This document shows, piece by piece, positions 15,399-24,318 of a DNA stretch of 64,000 bases (the stretch's first letter is position 1; each line of letters begins with the position of its first letter). Location of the stretch: the NCBI GenBank assembly GCA_013297875.1, contig JAAFIW010000006.1:124001-188000 (forward strand), written 5' to 3'. The stretch is from Comamonadaceae bacterium. Lineage in GTDB: Bacteria > Pseudomonadota > Gammaproteobacteria > Burkholderiales > Burkholderiaceae_C. The notes under the pieces were generated by a model. That model had not been told where the DNA came from. It was given only the letters and a program-made list of their open reading frames with translations, and did not search any database. Both the position numbers and the translations under genes were made by a program.

Positions 15399-16241
15399 TC
15401 ACCACTGCGCCCCCGGATGCTGCCGATGCAGGCCCTGCATCTCCGCCAGCAGGTAGCTCAAGTGCTCGGAGTGCTGACCGGTTTTGCCGCTGCTGACGAA
15501 GCCCGTAGCGGTGGGACGGCTCAGGGTGGCTTCTTCCAGCGCGTCGTCCACGCAAGCGTCCCACGCAGCTTGCAACAAGCGGGTGTCCACCGCCACACCA
15601 TCGGCCACGGCAGCGGCTTCGTCGGCACTCGCGGTCCAGAACTCTTGCGTGAGCGGCATCAGGTGGCCCAAAGCGGCTTGCATGCGGGCGTGTGACTCGT
15701 CAGTGCCGTCGCCCAGGCGCAGCAGCCAGTCGCGGGCATGGCGCAGGTGGTAGCGCACTTCTTTGACGGATTTCGCGGCGATGGCGGCCAGTTGCGCGTC
15801 GGTGGACTGCTGCAGCGCGTCCCACAGCAGATGCATCAGGGTGCTGTACAAAAAGTTGCGTGTGATGGTGGTCGCGTAGTCCAGCGGCGCAGCAGCACTG
15901 GGGGCCAGCGGGCCGCCGAGGGCCGGGAAATGCGGCAACTCCAGCAGCGTGTAATTTCGAAAGTCTTGCGGGTTGCGCAGGTAGGCCAAGCTGTCTTCGG
16001 TGGCACCGTTGCCTTGCAGTGCGGCGGCGTGTTGGTAGAGCATGCGGGCCTGGCCGATCAGGTCCAGGCTGATATTGGTCAGCGCGATGTCTTCTTCCAG
16101 CACCGGGCCGTGGGCGCACCATTGGGCGTTGCGCTGGCCCAGCACCAGGGCGTTGTCGGCCAGGTGCAGGATGTAGTTGACGTGCGCTACCGAAGGGGCG
16201 TTGGTCACCGCTACCGAAGGGGCGTTGGTCGGTTCAATCAC
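15399..16241 (-). CDS. paaC: phenylacetyl-CoA epoxidase structural subunit PaaC
   Basis: A 280-residue ferritin-like subunit without its own active diiron centre; it scaffolds PaaA. Recognisable segments are HLADNALVLGQRNAQWC, LTNISLDLIGQARMLYQHAA and KEVRYHLRHARDWLLRLGDG. The start overlaps the paaB stop by 4 bases. Residues 6-20 contain an 8-residue tandem duplication (TNAPSVAV/TNAPSVAH, a 24-base repeat) at the extreme N-terminus, upstream of the conserved fold. Confidence 0.94.
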   Translation of the reverse strand: MIEPTNAPSVAVTNAPSVAHVNYILHLADNALVLGQRNAQWCAHGPVLEEDIALTNISLDLIGQARMLYQHAAALQGNGATEDSLAYLRNPQDFRNYTLLELPHFPALGGPLAPSAAAPLDYATTITRNFLYSTLMHLLWDALQQSTDAQLAAIAAKSVKEVRYHLRHARDWLLRLGDGTDESHARMQAALGHLMPLTQEFWTASADEAAAVADGVAVDTRLLQAAWDACVDDALEEATLSRPTATGFVSSGKTGQHSEHLSYLLAEMQGLHRQHPGAQW

Positions 16242-16537
16242 ATGTGCCCCACTTCGTTGGGAATATCGTAGAACGTGGGGTGGCGGTAAATCTTGTCGCC
16301 CGCAGGTTCAAAAAACTCGGCCTTGTCGTCGGGTTCGCTGGCGGTGATGGCGTGCGACGGGATGACCCAGATGCTCACGCCCTCCTGGCGGCGGGTGTAG
16401 ACATCGCGAGCCATTTGCAGGGCTTGCTGGGCGTCTGAGGCGTGCAGGCTGCCTGCGTGTTTGTGTTCGAGGCCTTGTTTGCTGCGGATGAAGACTTCCC
16501 ACAAGGGCCATTCGCGTTGGACGATGTCGGTACTCAC
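16238..16537 (-). CDS. paaB: phenylacetyl-CoA epoxidase subunit PaaB
   Basis: A 99-residue subunit. [20 protein letters not shown] followed by [19 protein letters not shown] is diagnostic. I place the start at GTG 16537, giving the usual length and a GTGA overlap with the paaA stop; a longer frame extends into paaA without family similarity. PaaB bridges PaaAC units in the epoxidase. Confidence 0.93.
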   Translation of the reverse strand: MSTDIVQREWPLWEVFIRSKQGLEHKHAGSLHASDAQQALQMARDVYTRRQEGVSIWVIPSHAITASEPDDKAEFFEPAGDKIYRHPTFYDIPNEVGHM

Positions 16538-17541
16538 GCCGCCTCCTTCAACGCACGTGCCTTCTGCTTGTCCGCATACGCCAACGCCGCATCTCGCACC
16601 CACTGCCCTTCCTCGTGCGCCTTCACCCGCGTGGCCAGCCGCTCCTTGTTGCAAGGCCCGTTGCCGCCCACCACGGCCCAGAAATCGTCCCAATCAATCG
16701 CGCCGTAGTCGTGGCATTGGCGGTCTTCATTCCACTTCAAATCCGGGTCGGGCAGGGTCACACCCAGCACCTTGGTTTGCGGCACGGTGGCATCCACAAA
16801 TTTCTGCCGCAACTCGTCGTTGCTGATGCGTTTGATGCCCCAGCGCATGCCTTGCGCGGTGTTGGGGCTGTTGGCGTCGGGCGGTCCAAACATGGCCAGC
16901 ACCGGCCACCACCAGCGGTTCACCGCGTCTTGCACCATGGTGCGCTGCTCGGCGGTGCCGCCCATTTGCACCATCAGGCTTTCAAAGCCCTGGCGCTGGT
17001 GAAAGCTTTCTTCCTTGCAGATGCGGATCATCGCGCGGGCATACGGGCCGTAGGAGCAGCGGCAAATCGGCACCTGGTTCATGATGGCTGCGCCGTCGAC
17101 CAGCCAGCCGATCACGCCCACGTCGGCCCAGGTCAGCGTGGGGTAGTTGAAGATGCTGCTGTATTTGGCTTTGCCGGTGTGCAGGCCGTCCAGCAACTGG
17201 TCGCGGCTCACGCCCAGCGTTTCGGCGGCGCTGTACAGGTACAGGCCGTGACCAGCTTCGTCTTGCACCTTGGCCAGCAAAATGGCTTTGCGTTTCAGGC
17301 TGGGGGCGCGCGAAATCCAGTTGCCTTCTGGCTGCATACCAATGATTTCGCTGTGCGCATGCTGGCTGATCTGGCGGATCAGGGTCTTGCGATAGGCCTC
17401 CGGCATCCAGTCTTGCGGCTCGATTTTTTGGCTCGTGTCCAGCTTGGTGTCAAAACGGGTTTGCAGGCCTGCTTGTGCAGCGTCTGCCGGTGCAGGCATG
17501 GCTTTTAACGCCGGTGCAGTGTCCAGTGATTGGGTGTACAT
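16534..17541 (-). CDS. paaA: phenylacetyl-CoA epoxidase catalytic subunit PaaA
   Basis: A 335-residue catalytic subunit with the diiron centre. ExxH motifs are visible in [17 protein letters not shown] and [13 protein letters not shown]. With PaaBCE it converts phenylacetyl-CoA to the ring-1,2-epoxide, the committed step of aerobic phenylacetate breakdown. ATG 17541 gives the family-typical MYTQSL start and has GGAG six bases upstream. It is the first gene of the leftward paa operon, and a palindromic operator lies 50 bases upstream. Confidence 0.95.
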   Translation of the reverse strand: MYTQSLDTAPALKAMPAPADAAQAGLQTRFDTKLDTSQKIEPQDWMPEAYRKTLIRQISQHAHSEIIGMQPEGNWISRAPSLKRKAILLAKVQDEAGHGLYLYSAAETLGVSRDQLLDGLHTGKAKYSSIFNYPTLTWADVGVIGWLVDGAAIMNQVPICRCSYGPYARAMIRICKEESFHQRQGFESLMVQMGGTAEQRTMVQDAVNRWWWPVLAMFGPPDANSPNTAQGMRWGIKRISNDELRQKFVDATVPQTKVLGVTLPDPDLKWNEDRQCHDYGAIDWDDFWAVVGGNGPCNKERLATRVKAHEEGQWVRDAALAYADKQKARALKEAA

Positions 17542-17590
17542 GCGCGTCTCCAACCGCTCACCGTGAGCAGTTCGCCGTTAGTTTAACGAA

Positions 17591-17614
17591 TTAACCGACC
17601 GTGCGGTTGGTTAA
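17591..17614. promoter_or_regulatory. palindromic operator upstream of paaA (PaaR-type)
   Basis: A 24-bp palindrome with half-sites TTAACCGACCG and CGGTTGGTTAA around a central TG. It lies 50 bases upstream of the paaA start and just after the rlmJ stop. The ACCGACCG-type symmetry fits a TetR-family phenylacetate regulator (PaaR) of betaproteobacteria. The regulator gene itself is not in this window. Confidence 0.75.
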
Positions 17615-17631
17615 TTGAAAACCAGCACAGG

Positions 17632-18570
17632 TCAGCCTCCGCCGTCGACTGTGAAACCCTGTCCCCGCCCTCGCCCCAAGGCCTCCAAAACCGGTGGCAA
17701 GGCAGCCTGCAAGGCCGCTTTCAAGGTGTGCGGTGGGTTGATCAGAAACACGCCACTGGCCGTCAGACCAGGCCTCGGGGCTTTCTCGTCGGGCATGGTC
17801 ACTTGTGCCATGTCGGCGTGCTGGCCAATGTTCAAGGTGGTGTGCAACCAGCTTTTGCCCGCCTGCGTGGCCAGGGTTTTCAGGCGGCGCGGCAGGTCGT
17901 GTGCCTCGGGCCGGGGAATCACTGGGTACCACACCATGTAGCTGCCGGTGGGAAAGCGTTTCAGGCAATCGGCCATGCAGGCGGGCACGCGGGCGTAGTC
18001 GCTCTTTATTTCATAACTGGGATCCATCAGCACCAGAGCGCGGCGCGAGGGCGGTGGCAGCAAGGCTTTGAGCGCTTCAAAGCCATCGGCCCGGGCAATG
18101 GCCACCTGGCGGCCTGCTTCAAGCTGGGCGATGTTGCCCTCCAGCGAGTTGTGGTCGGTGGGGTGCAACTCAAACAGCTTGAGTTTGTCGCGTGCCTCGT
18201 GGCGCAGCAAACGCTGAATCACAAACGGCGAGCCGGGGTAGACCTTGGGCTTGCCCGCGTGGTTGAAAGCGCCCACCAGATCCAGATAGTCTTGCAACAC
18301 AGGGCTCAGAGTTGCTACTGAATTTGTAGCTGCTTGAGCAGGTTTTACCTGGGCTAGTGCTTTAAATAGCTTCAAAACACCGTCATCCGCTTCGCCTGAC
18401 TTGCCTGCGTAGTCGCCATCCAGCCGGTACAGGCCCGCGCCGGCATGCGTGTCCACCACCATCAATGCTGCGGGCTTTTCGGTGAGGTATTTCAGGGTGG
18501 CAATCAGCACCATGTGCTTGAGCACATCGGCGTGGTTGCCTGCGTGAAAGGCGTGGCGGTAGGAAAACAT
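17632..18570 (-). CDS. rlmJ: 23S rRNA (adenine(2030)-N(6))-methyltransferase
   Basis: A 312-residue SAM-dependent methyltransferase for A2030 of 23S rRNA. MFSYRHAFHAGNHADVLKH is the hallmark N-terminus and fixes the start at 18570. VVDTHAGAGLYRL is the SAM motif and LMDPSYEIKSDY the catalytic DPxY-type motif. Residues about 68-86 (KALAQVKPAQAATNSVATL) are a family A repeat read in its sense frame, enlarging a loop after DGVLKLF. Confidence 0.93.
   Translation of the reverse strand: MFSYRHAFHAGNHADVLKHMVLIATLKYLTEKPAALMVVDTHAGAGLYRLDGDYAGKSGEADDGVLKLFKALAQVKPAQAATNSVATLSPVLQDYLDLVGAFNHAGKPKVYPGSPFVIQRLLRHEARDKLKLFELHPTDHNSLEGNIAQLEAGRQVAIARADGFEALKALLPPPSRRALVLMDPSYEIKSDYARVPACMADCLKRFPTGSYMVWYPVIPRPEAHDLPRRLKTLATQAGKSWLHTTLNIGQHADMAQVTMPDEKAPRPGLTASGVFLINPPHTLKAALQAALPPVLEALGRGRGQGFTVDGGG
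18313..18367 (-). repeat. family A repeat, copy 7 (inside rlmJ)
   Basis: The minus strand reads CTAGCCCAGGTAAAACC, then TGCTCAAGCAGCTACAAATT. It has the same orientation as rlmJ, so the sense frame is used, unlike in paaE and paaD. Confidence 0.9.
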
Positions 18571-18604
18571 GGGGCTGATGGTAACCCCGGCACAAGCCCT
18601 CGGC

Positions 18605-18610
18605 ATATAA
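18605..18610 (+). promoter_or_regulatory. possible -10 element of the rplM-rpsI promoter
   Basis: A perfect TATAAT hexamer 153 bases upstream of the rplM start. No good -35 is visible at 16-18 bases, so the call rests on the -10 and the expected long leader of the L13 operon. Confidence 0.4.
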
Positions 18611-18762
18611 TCGCAGGCTTTGCAGCGCTTTAGTGGCCCCGCGGCAAAAGTACATTTACCACCTAAGAGGTTCTCAATTAGAAGAACGCCGACCGTGGAA
18701 AAGGGCCCGAAATCGAAGCCAACACGCAAGTGTTGGGCAAACCATCTTTTTTAAGAAAACTC

Positions 18763-19275
18763 ATGAAAACCTTCAGCGCAAAACCTGCTGATGTGGTGCA
18801 CGAGTGGTTTGTGATTGACGCAACCGATAAGGTTCTCGGACGGGTAGCCAGCGAAGCAGCCCTCCGATTGCGCGGCAAACACAAGGCCATTTACACGCCT
18901 CACACAGACACCGGCGACTACATCGTCGTCATCAACGCAGCCCAGCTGCGCGTCACCGGCGCCAAGCCGATTGACAAAATCTACTACCGCCACACCGGCT
19001 ACCCCGGTGGCATTCGCGAAACCAATTTCCGCGACATGCAGGCCAAGTTCCCCGGTCGTGCGTTGGAAAAAGCCGTCAAAGGCATGCTGCCCAAAGGCCC
19101 GTTGGGCTACGCGATGATCAAAAAACTCAAGGTGTATGGTGGTGCCGAGCATCCCCACACCGCCCAGCAACCCAAGTTGTTGGACATTCCTGGCGTCTCT
19201 GCCAATGCCCTGAAAGCGGCTGCCAAAGCCACCGCCAGTGACCTGGCCCACACATCGAATGAGGCCTCCAAATGA
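18763..19275 (+). CDS. rplM: 50S ribosomal protein L13, with C-terminal extension
   Basis: The first 142 residues are a standard L13: [34 protein letters not shown]-type core, and [21 protein letters not shown]13 organises early 50S assembly. After the usual end (KLLDI) the frame continues for about 28 residues ([18 protein letters not shown] and following) and stops inside an ATGA overlap with rpsI. An Ala/Lys-rich tail of this length is unusual for L13. Confidence 0.95.
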   Translation: MKTFSAKPADVVHEWFVIDATDKVLGRVASEAALRLRGKHKAIYTPHTDTGDYIVVINAAQLRVTGAKPIDKIYYRHTGYPGGIRETNFRDMQAKFPGRALEKAVKGMLPKGPLGYAMIKKLKVYGGAEHPHTAQQPKLLDIPGVSANALKAAAKATASDLAHTSNEASK

Positions 19276-19664
19276 TCGGTGATTGGAACAACGGAACCGG
19301 CCGCCGCAAATCCAGCGTCGCCCGCGTGTTCATGAAAAAAGGCACCGGCAAGATCACCGTCAATGGCAAGGACATCCAGGCCTACTTTGGCCGCGAAACC
19401 TCCATCATGATCTGCAAGCAACCCCTGTTCTTGACCAACCATGTCGAAACCTTCGACATCATGGTCAACGTGCACGGCGGTGGCGAATCCGGCCAGGCCG
19501 GTGCCACACGCCATGGCGTGACCCGCGCGCTGATCGACTACGACGCATCGCTGAAACCGGCGCTGAGCCAGGCTGGCTTTGTGACCCGTGACGCCCGCGA
19601 AGTCGAGCGTAAAAAGGTCGGTCTGCACTCTGCACGCCGCCGCAAGCAGTTCAGCAAGCGCTAA
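19272..19664 (+). CDS. rpsI: 30S ribosomal protein S9
   Basis: A 130-residue protein with the usual start [19 protein letters not shown] and the basic C-terminal tail [17 protein letters not shown] that reaches the decoding centre. It is translationally coupled to rplM (ATGA). Confidence 0.97.
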   Translation: MIGDWNNGTGRRKSSVARVFMKKGTGKITVNGKDIQAYFGRETSIMICKQPLFLTNHVETFDIMVNVHGGGESGQAGATRHGVTRALIDYDASLKPALSQAGFVTRDAREVERKKVGLHSARRRKQFSKR

Positions 19665-19700
19665 GCGCAATCAGCAACGCAGCACATGCTGTTGCACAAC

Positions 19701-19735
19701 AAGCCGCCCAAACGAGAGTTTTGGCGGCTTTTTGT
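19701..19735 (+). terminator. Rho-independent terminator after rpsI
   Basis: Stem AAGCCGCC / GGCGGCTT, extended by AAAC/GTTT around CGAGA, followed by TTTTTG. It lies 37 bases after the rpsI stop. Confidence 0.85.
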
Positions 19736-19740
19736 TCTAA

Positions 19741-19973
19741 CCTAAAAACAGCAGTTGACCGCTTTTCCCGGTAATTTTTACCTATGAATTCAAGCGCTGA
19801 CAGCGTCGTGCGAACTCACCAGCCGGGAGATAACGCTACACGCCCGATTGAGCCGCCCTGGGGCACGCTGGCCGCGTTGCTCCGCCTAGCAGGCAAGGGC
19901 CTGCGTCGTTGTCGCGCCTTGCCAGCCCACCCCAGGACGGCCCACTCGGGCGCGTCCAACTACTGTTTTTAGG
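19741..19973. mobile_element. 233-bp miniature inverted-repeat element, copy 2
   Basis: Same length as the copy at 1369-1601 and about 80-85 percent identical. Ends are CCTAAAAACAGCAGTTGACC and, inverted, CCTAAAAACAGTAGTTGGAC. Flanks TCTAA and TTAAA are not an exact duplication, so this insertion looks older. It carries the matching 62-codon frame (19784-19972). It sits harmlessly just after the rpsI terminator; nothing else of note is seen between rpsI and the next gene. Confidence 0.85.
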
Positions 19974-20004
19974 TTAAAACTCCCGGCCTGTCCACTCGAT
20001 CTCC

Positions 20005-20751
20005 ATGCGTTTCAAGCTCCTCGCCCGCCGCCTGACGGTCAGCGCACCCCGCATGGCGGTGCGCAGCCACCTGCCCTGGCCGTTTCGATGGGTGGCCATG
20101 GCCATCATGTTGGGGCTGTGCGGTGCCATTGGCTTGTGGGCTTTCGAGTTTGGCAAAGGCATTGCGGGCCTGGACAGCGGTGCTCGCAAAGAGCTCGATG
20201 CCCTGCGCACCGAGGTTTTGCAGCTACGCGACGAGCGCGACAAAGCCCAGTCGGTGCTCAACACCTCCAGCAGCTTGATGACCACCGAAAAAGCCGCCCA
20301 AGGGCAACTGGTGGCGCAAATCCGCAAGCTTGAAGCCGACAACCGCGCGCTGCGCGACGACCTGGGCTTTTTTGAAAAACTCATTCCCGCCACCGATGGC
20401 GGTGATGGCCTGGCCATACGCAGCCTGCAAGCCGAACTGCTGGCCTCGGGCCAGATCCGCTGGCAGGTGCTGGTGCTACAGCCGAGCAAAAACGCACCTG
20501 AATTCAAGGGCAAGCTGGAGATCAGCCTGATGGGCCAACTGGCGGGCAAGCCCTGGAACATGAGCCTGCCCGGTGGCCCTCAGGCCCTGGCGTTCCGGCA
20601 ATACCTGCGGATGGAGGGTTTGATCGACCTGCCGCCCAATGCCGTGGTAAAAAACATTTCGGCCAAAGTGCTGGACGGCACGACCGTCCGCGCGGTACAA
20701 ACCAGTGCCTTGACCGTGGCGACACCGGTCAACCCCACCACCCGCCCTTGA
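20005..20751 (+). CDS. DUF6776 family membrane-anchored coiled-coil protein
   Basis: A 248-residue protein with one transmembrane segment (about residues 29-48), a coiled coil (about 58-120, heptad-like ELDALRTEVLQLRDERD) and a C-terminal beta-rich domain. It matches the DUF6776 family found upstream of bactofilin in Burkholderiales. The topology (cytoplasmic N-terminus, periplasmic rest) and position suggest a cell-shape or envelope role with bactofilin. Biochemical function is unknown. Confidence 0.75.
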   Translation: MRFKLLARRLTVSAPRMAVRSHLPWPFRWVAMAIMLGLCGAIGLWAFEFGKGIAGLDSGARKELDALRTEVLQLRDERDKAQSVLNTSSSLMTTEKAAQGQLVAQIRKLEADNRALRDDLGFFEKLIPATDGGDGLAIRSLQAELLASGQIRWQVLVLQPSKNAPEFKGKLEISLMGQLAGKPWNMSLPGGPQALAFRQYLRMEGLIDLPPNAVVKNISAKVLDGTTVRAVQTSALTVATPVNPTTRP

Positions 20752-20764
20752 AAGGACGCGCACC

Positions 20765-21160
20765 ATGTTCGGCAAGAAAAAACAGCCACCCATCAAAAGC
20801 CTGATTGCCCAGGGCAGCCAGATTGAAGGCAACCTGATGTTCACCGACGGCCTGCGCGTGGACGGCGAGGTCACAGGCGACATCCGCGCCAACACGGTGC
20901 AAGCCAGCATCCTCGTGGTGTCAGAAAGCGCCATCATCACCGGCCAGATTCATGCCGACCATGTGATCGTCAACGGCACGGTGATCGGGCCGATTTACGC
21001 GTCGGAGCTGCTGGAGTTGCAGCCCAAAGCCAAGATTGAGGGCGATGTGCACTACAAGTCGCTTGAAATGCACCAGGGTGCCGTCATCTCCGGCAAGCTG
21101 GGTTTACTCACCGACGCCGAAGAAAAGCCCTTGCTGAAACTAGCGGCAAATAATCTGTAA
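20765..21160 (+). CDS. bactofilin
   Basis: A 131-residue polymer-forming cytoskeletal protein. The central beta-helix repeats ([20 protein letters not shown], then [18 protein letters not shown]) are typical. The N-terminus MFGKKKQPP is the short basic tail. It lies 13 bases after the DUF6776 gene. Bactofilins often scaffold peptidoglycan enzymes, and an M23 peptidase is encoded nearby. Confidence 0.93.
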   Translation: MFGKKKQPPIKSLIAQGSQIEGNLMFTDGLRVDGEVTGDIRANTVQASILVVSESAIITGQIHADHVIVNGTVIGPIYASELLELQPKAKIEGDVHYKSLEMHQGAVISGKLGLLTDAEEKPLLKLAANNL

Positions 21161-21222
21161 TTCCTGCAGGTCTGCCAATTGGCCTACTATTCATTCCTCT
21201 TTTTGAACCCGAAAGTCACACC

Positions 21223-21588
21223 ATGAGCGCTGTAGCCGAAAACATCCAGACTGAAATGCCCGTTGCCTTGATGTTCAGCGACAGTGCTGCCACGAAAGTG
21301 GCCGACCTGATCGCCGAAGAAGGCAACCCCGATTTGAAGCTTCGCGTGTTCGTGCAGGGCGGCGGCTGCTCAGGCTTTCAGTATGGTTTCACCTTTGACG
21401 AAATCACCAATGAAGACGACACGGTGATGAGCAAAAACGGCGTGTCGCTGCTGATCGACGCGATGAGCTACCAGTATTTGGTGGGCGCCGAGATTGACTA
21501 CAAAGAAGACCTGCAAGGCGCGCAGTTCGTCATCAAAAACCCGAATGCGACCAGCACCTGCGGTTGCGGGTCGTCGTTTTCGGCCTAA
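21223..21588 (+). CDS. erpA: iron-sulfur cluster insertion protein ErpA
   Basis: A 121-residue A-type carrier. The three cluster-binding cysteines are in [11 protein letters not shown] and in the C-terminal [10 protein letters not shown]. It delivers Fe-S clusters to apo-enzymes such as those of isoprenoid synthesis. The family-typical length and position after bactofilin support the call over IscA. Confidence 0.94.
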   Translation: MSAVAENIQTEMPVALMFSDSAATKVADLIAEEGNPDLKLRVFVQGGGCSGFQYGFTFDEITNEDDTVMSKNGVSLLIDAMSYQYLVGAEIDYKEDLQGAQFVIKNPNATSTCGCGSSFSA

Positions 21589-21603
21589 ACGGGCATTTTT
21601 ATA

Positions 21604-21659
21604 GTCAAAAGCCCTTTCCGCCCAGGTATTACTTGCTCAGGCAGCTATCAAAAACATAG
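21604..21659 (+). repeat. family A repeat, copy 8
   Basis: CGCCCAGGTATTACTTGCTC, then AGGCAGCTATCAAAAACATAG. It lies between the convergent erpA and anmK genes and could serve as a weak bidirectional hairpin. Confidence 0.9.
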
Positions 21660-21671
21660 TTTTCTGAACGC

Positions 21672-22766
21672 CTAACGCGGATACACACACCCCAACACAC
21701 GGGCGCCTTGAGCGCCCGTTGTGCTTTGTAGCGCCAGCGCTTCACGCCGCACCGCTTTGCGGGCCAGCCAGGCAAAGGCCGTGGCTTCTACTTGCAGCGG
21801 CGGCAGGCCCCAGGCGTCGGTGGACTGCACCTGCACGGCGGGCAGCAGGGCCTGCAGGCGCTGCATCAGATGGGTATTGAACGCGCCTCCGCCGCAGACG
21901 GCCAGCGCGCTGGCGTCGGGCGCGTGGCGCGTCACAGCGTCTGCGCAGCTGCGGGCGGTCAACTCGGCCAGCGTGGCCTGCACGTCGACCGGTTTGGCAG
22001 GGTGCGCGGGCAGGTGACTGTCAAGCCAGACGCGGTTGAACAGATCACGGCCTGTGCTTTTCGGTGGTGGCAGCTCGAAGTAGGGGTCGGCCAGCATCGC
22101 CTGCAGCAAATCGGGCAATACCGAACCACTGGCGGCCCACTGGCCCCGGTCGTCAAACGGCTGGCCGCTGTGTTTCTGGCACCAGGAATCCATCAGGGCG
22201 TTGGCCGGGCCGCAGTCAAAGCCCAGCATCGTGCCGTCGGCGCGCAGGACCGACAGGTTGGAGATGCCGCCCAGGTTGAGCACGCCCACCGTCTTGCCCG
22301 GTTGCGCAAACACGGCTTGGTGAAACAGCGGCGCCAGCGGCGCACCTTGCCCGCCCGCTGCCACGTCGCGGCTGCGAAAGTCGGCCACCACGTCCATGCC
22401 GGTCAGCTCGGCCAGCAAGGCGGGGTTGTTCAGCTGCAGCGTGTAGCCCAGCGCCGGTTGGTGGCGCACGGTCTGGCCGTGGGCACCGATGGCGGTGATG
22501 TGTTCGGCTTGCAGATTGGCGGCGGCCAGCAGGCTGCGCACGACTTGAGCATACACCTGCACCAGCGCGTTGGCAGCCAGCGCCCCGCGGTGCAATTCGT
22601 TGGGGCCGGGGGTGTTGAGGGCGAGCAGTTCCGCTCTTAATTCAGGAGCTAGTTGAGCAGATTTCGCCTGGGCTACCGCCGGTTTTAGCCCTGAAAAGTC
22701 AACCAGCACACCGTCCACACCGTCCATGGACGTGCCGGACATCAGGCCGATGTAGAAATCGGCCAT
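21672..22766 (-). CDS. anmK: anhydro-N-acetylmuramic acid kinase
   Basis: A 364-residue enzyme that phosphorylates and opens 1,6-anhydroMurNAc during cell-wall recycling. YIGLMSGTSMDGVDGVLVDF is the N-terminal ATP-binding motif, and GVLNLGGISNLSVL and GFDCGPANALMD are diagnostic. Residues about 26-44 (GLKPAVAQAKSAQLAPELR) coincide with a family A repeat in the sense frame, in a surface region after the first strand pair. Confidence 0.94.
   Translation of the reverse strand: MADFYIGLMSGTSMDGVDGVLVDFSGLKPAVAQAKSAQLAPELRAELLALNTPGPNELHRGALAANALVQVYAQVVRSLLAAANLQAEHITAIGAHGQTVRHQPALGYTLQLNNPALLAELTGMDVVADFRSRDVAAGGQGAPLAPLFHQAVFAQPGKTVGVLNLGGISNLSVLRADGTMLGFDCGPANALMDSWCQKHSGQPFDDRGQWAASGSVLPDLLQAMLADPYFELPPPKSTGRDLFNRVWLDSHLPAHPAKPVDVQATLAELTARSCADAVTRHAPDASALAVCGGGAFNTHLMQRLQALLPAVQVQSTDAWGLPPLQVEATAFAWLARKAVRREALALQSTTGAQGARVLGCVYPR
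22634..22689 (-). repeat. family A repeat, copy 9 (inside anmK)
   Basis: The minus strand reads GTAGCCCAGGCGAAATCTGC, then TCAACTAGCTCCTGAATTAA. The core is mutated, but the overall alignment to the family is clear. Confidence 0.75.
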
Positions 22767-22774
22767 GGATGGGT

Positions 22775-24178
22775 TTACTGCGCGCTGGCTTGCACCACCG
22801 ACGCGGCGGCTGCCAGGTTCAGCTTCATGGTCGCAGCGCTTTGCGCAAACGCAGCGCGGGCGGCGGGCGACACCGGCACGGTGTCGGCGCGGTTGGCAAT
22901 TGTCATGGGGTCGACGTGCATGCCGTTGACGCGAAATTCAAAGTGCAGGTGCGGGCCGGTGGCCCAGCCGGTGGCACCCACGGCACCAATGTTCTGGCCC
23001 TGGCTGACTGCCTGGCCTTTGGCCACCGCGATGCGGCTCAGGTGGGCGTACACAGTCACGTCGTTGTTGCGGTGCTTGACGAACACCACATTGCCAAAGC
23101 CGCCTTGCACACCCGCAAACTCCACCGTGCCGTCGCCCACGCTGCGCACAGCCGTGCCGGTGGGGGCGGCGTAGTCGACACCCAGGTGCGCGCGCCAGGT
23201 TTGCAAAATCGGGTGAAAGCGCATCTTGAAGCCGCTGCTCACGCGCGAAAACTCCAGCGGCGAGGCCAGGTAGGCTTTGCGCAGGCTCTGGCCGTCAAAC
23301 GTGAAATAAGCGCCTTTGTGCGGCTGGCCTGTGGCGTTCAGGCCGGGCTCTTGAAACCAGGTGGCTTGATACGTCTTGCCGTTGTTCACAAACTCGGTCG
23401 ACAGCACGCGCCCGGTGCGCAGCGGCTCGCCATCGGCCTCCAGCGCCTCGTATACCACGCTGAAGCGGTCGCCCTTGCGCAGTGCGCGGTGAAAGTCAAT
23501 ATCGCCATCAAAAATCGTGGCCAGTTGCACGGCGACGGCGTCGGGAATGCGTGCGTCGTCGGTCGCTGCAAACAGCGAGCTTTTGATGCTGCCGCTGCCC
23601 AGGCGCGTGGCAGCCACCAGAGGCGCGGTTTCCACACGGGAATTGAAGCCGTTGGCTGTTTTTTCGATCACCAGGCGGTTGAAGTTGCCCGACTCATCGG
23701 TTACCCAACGCGCGCTCAATTTAAGCAGCGCCTGGCCTTCGCTGGCTTCAGCCAGCACGGTGCGGCCCGGGCGGCTGAGCACCGCTGTGCGAAAGTTTTT
23801 GTCGTTGCGCAAAAACGCAGCGGCAGCGGCGTCGTTAATGCCCAGACGCTGCAGCAGTGCTTGGGCGGTGTCACTGGAGCGGCTGGTGTCGGAGCGAAAC
23901 AGCTGGAAAGCATGGGCGTCCAGCGCGGCTTGCTGGGCTTGCAACGGCAACGGCTGCACGACTTCCAACACCTGGCGAACCGGCATTTGCGATGCATCCG
24001 GTGCCAGACTGGCTACCGCGTAGGCCGCGCCGCCGCACAGGGTGAGCACGGCAGCCAAAGCGGCGCTAATCTGCTTGGGGTGATGGGCGAGGATGTGACC
24101 TAGACGGGAAATGATCGCGTTGGGAAGGGTCGCGTTGCAGGTTTTTAGCGAATCAGGTGTCAAAACGGGGGTCTCCAC
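22775..24178 (-). CDS. M23 family peptidoglycan endopeptidase (MepM-like)
   Basis: A 467-residue protein from a GTG start. One membrane segment (about residues 38-55) anchors a periplasmic region with a LysM/OapA-like domain and a C-terminal LytM domain. Zinc ligands are in HLGVDYAAPTGT and GPHLHFEFRVNG. It cleaves peptide cross-links of peptidoglycan during growth. It is divergent from tyrS and lies 8 bases before anmK on the same strand, giving a wall-turnover pair. Confidence 0.92.
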   Translation of the reverse strand: METPVLTPDSLKTCNATLPNAIISRLGHILAHHPKQISAALAAVLTLCGGAAYAVASLAPDASQMPVRQVLEVVQPLPLQAQQAALDAHAFQLFRSDTSRSSDTAQALLQRLGINDAAAAAFLRNDKNFRTAVLSRPGRTVLAEASEGQALLKLSARWVTDESGNFNRLVIEKTANGFNSRVETAPLVAATRLGSGSIKSSLFAATDDARIPDAVAVQLATIFDGDIDFHRALRKGDRFSVVYEALEADGEPLRTGRVLSTEFVNNGKTYQATWFQEPGLNATGQPHKGAYFTFDGQSLRKAYLASPLEFSRVSSGFKMRFHPILQTWRAHLGVDYAAPTGTAVRSVGDGTVEFAGVQGGFGNVVFVKHRNNDVTVYAHLSRIAVAKGQAVSQGQNIGAVGATGWATGPHLHFEFRVNGMHVDPMTIANRADTVPVSPAARAAFAQSAATMKLNLAAAASVVQASAQ

Positions 24179-24318
24179 AACGATTGGGCAGCTTTAGTGC
24201 AATTTGCAAGTTTGATCAATCTAAAATTGCAAGGCACTAAGTCACAAATAAATGGCAAGGGGCGAGTATAGCCACCTCAAGCTGCAAAAACTGTTACACC
24301 GAATCACAAAAAACCCTT

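Noticed and set aside
19736-19978. Target-site duplication for the second 233-bp element
   Set aside because: Flanks TCTAA and TTAAA match at only three of five positions, so no intact duplication can be claimed.
22769-24103. A 444-residue open frame on the plus strand opposite the M23 peptidase gene
   Set aside because: It is a GC-rich antisense shadow: His/Arg/Gln/Val-rich composition, no domain signal, and full overlap with a well-supported peptidase.
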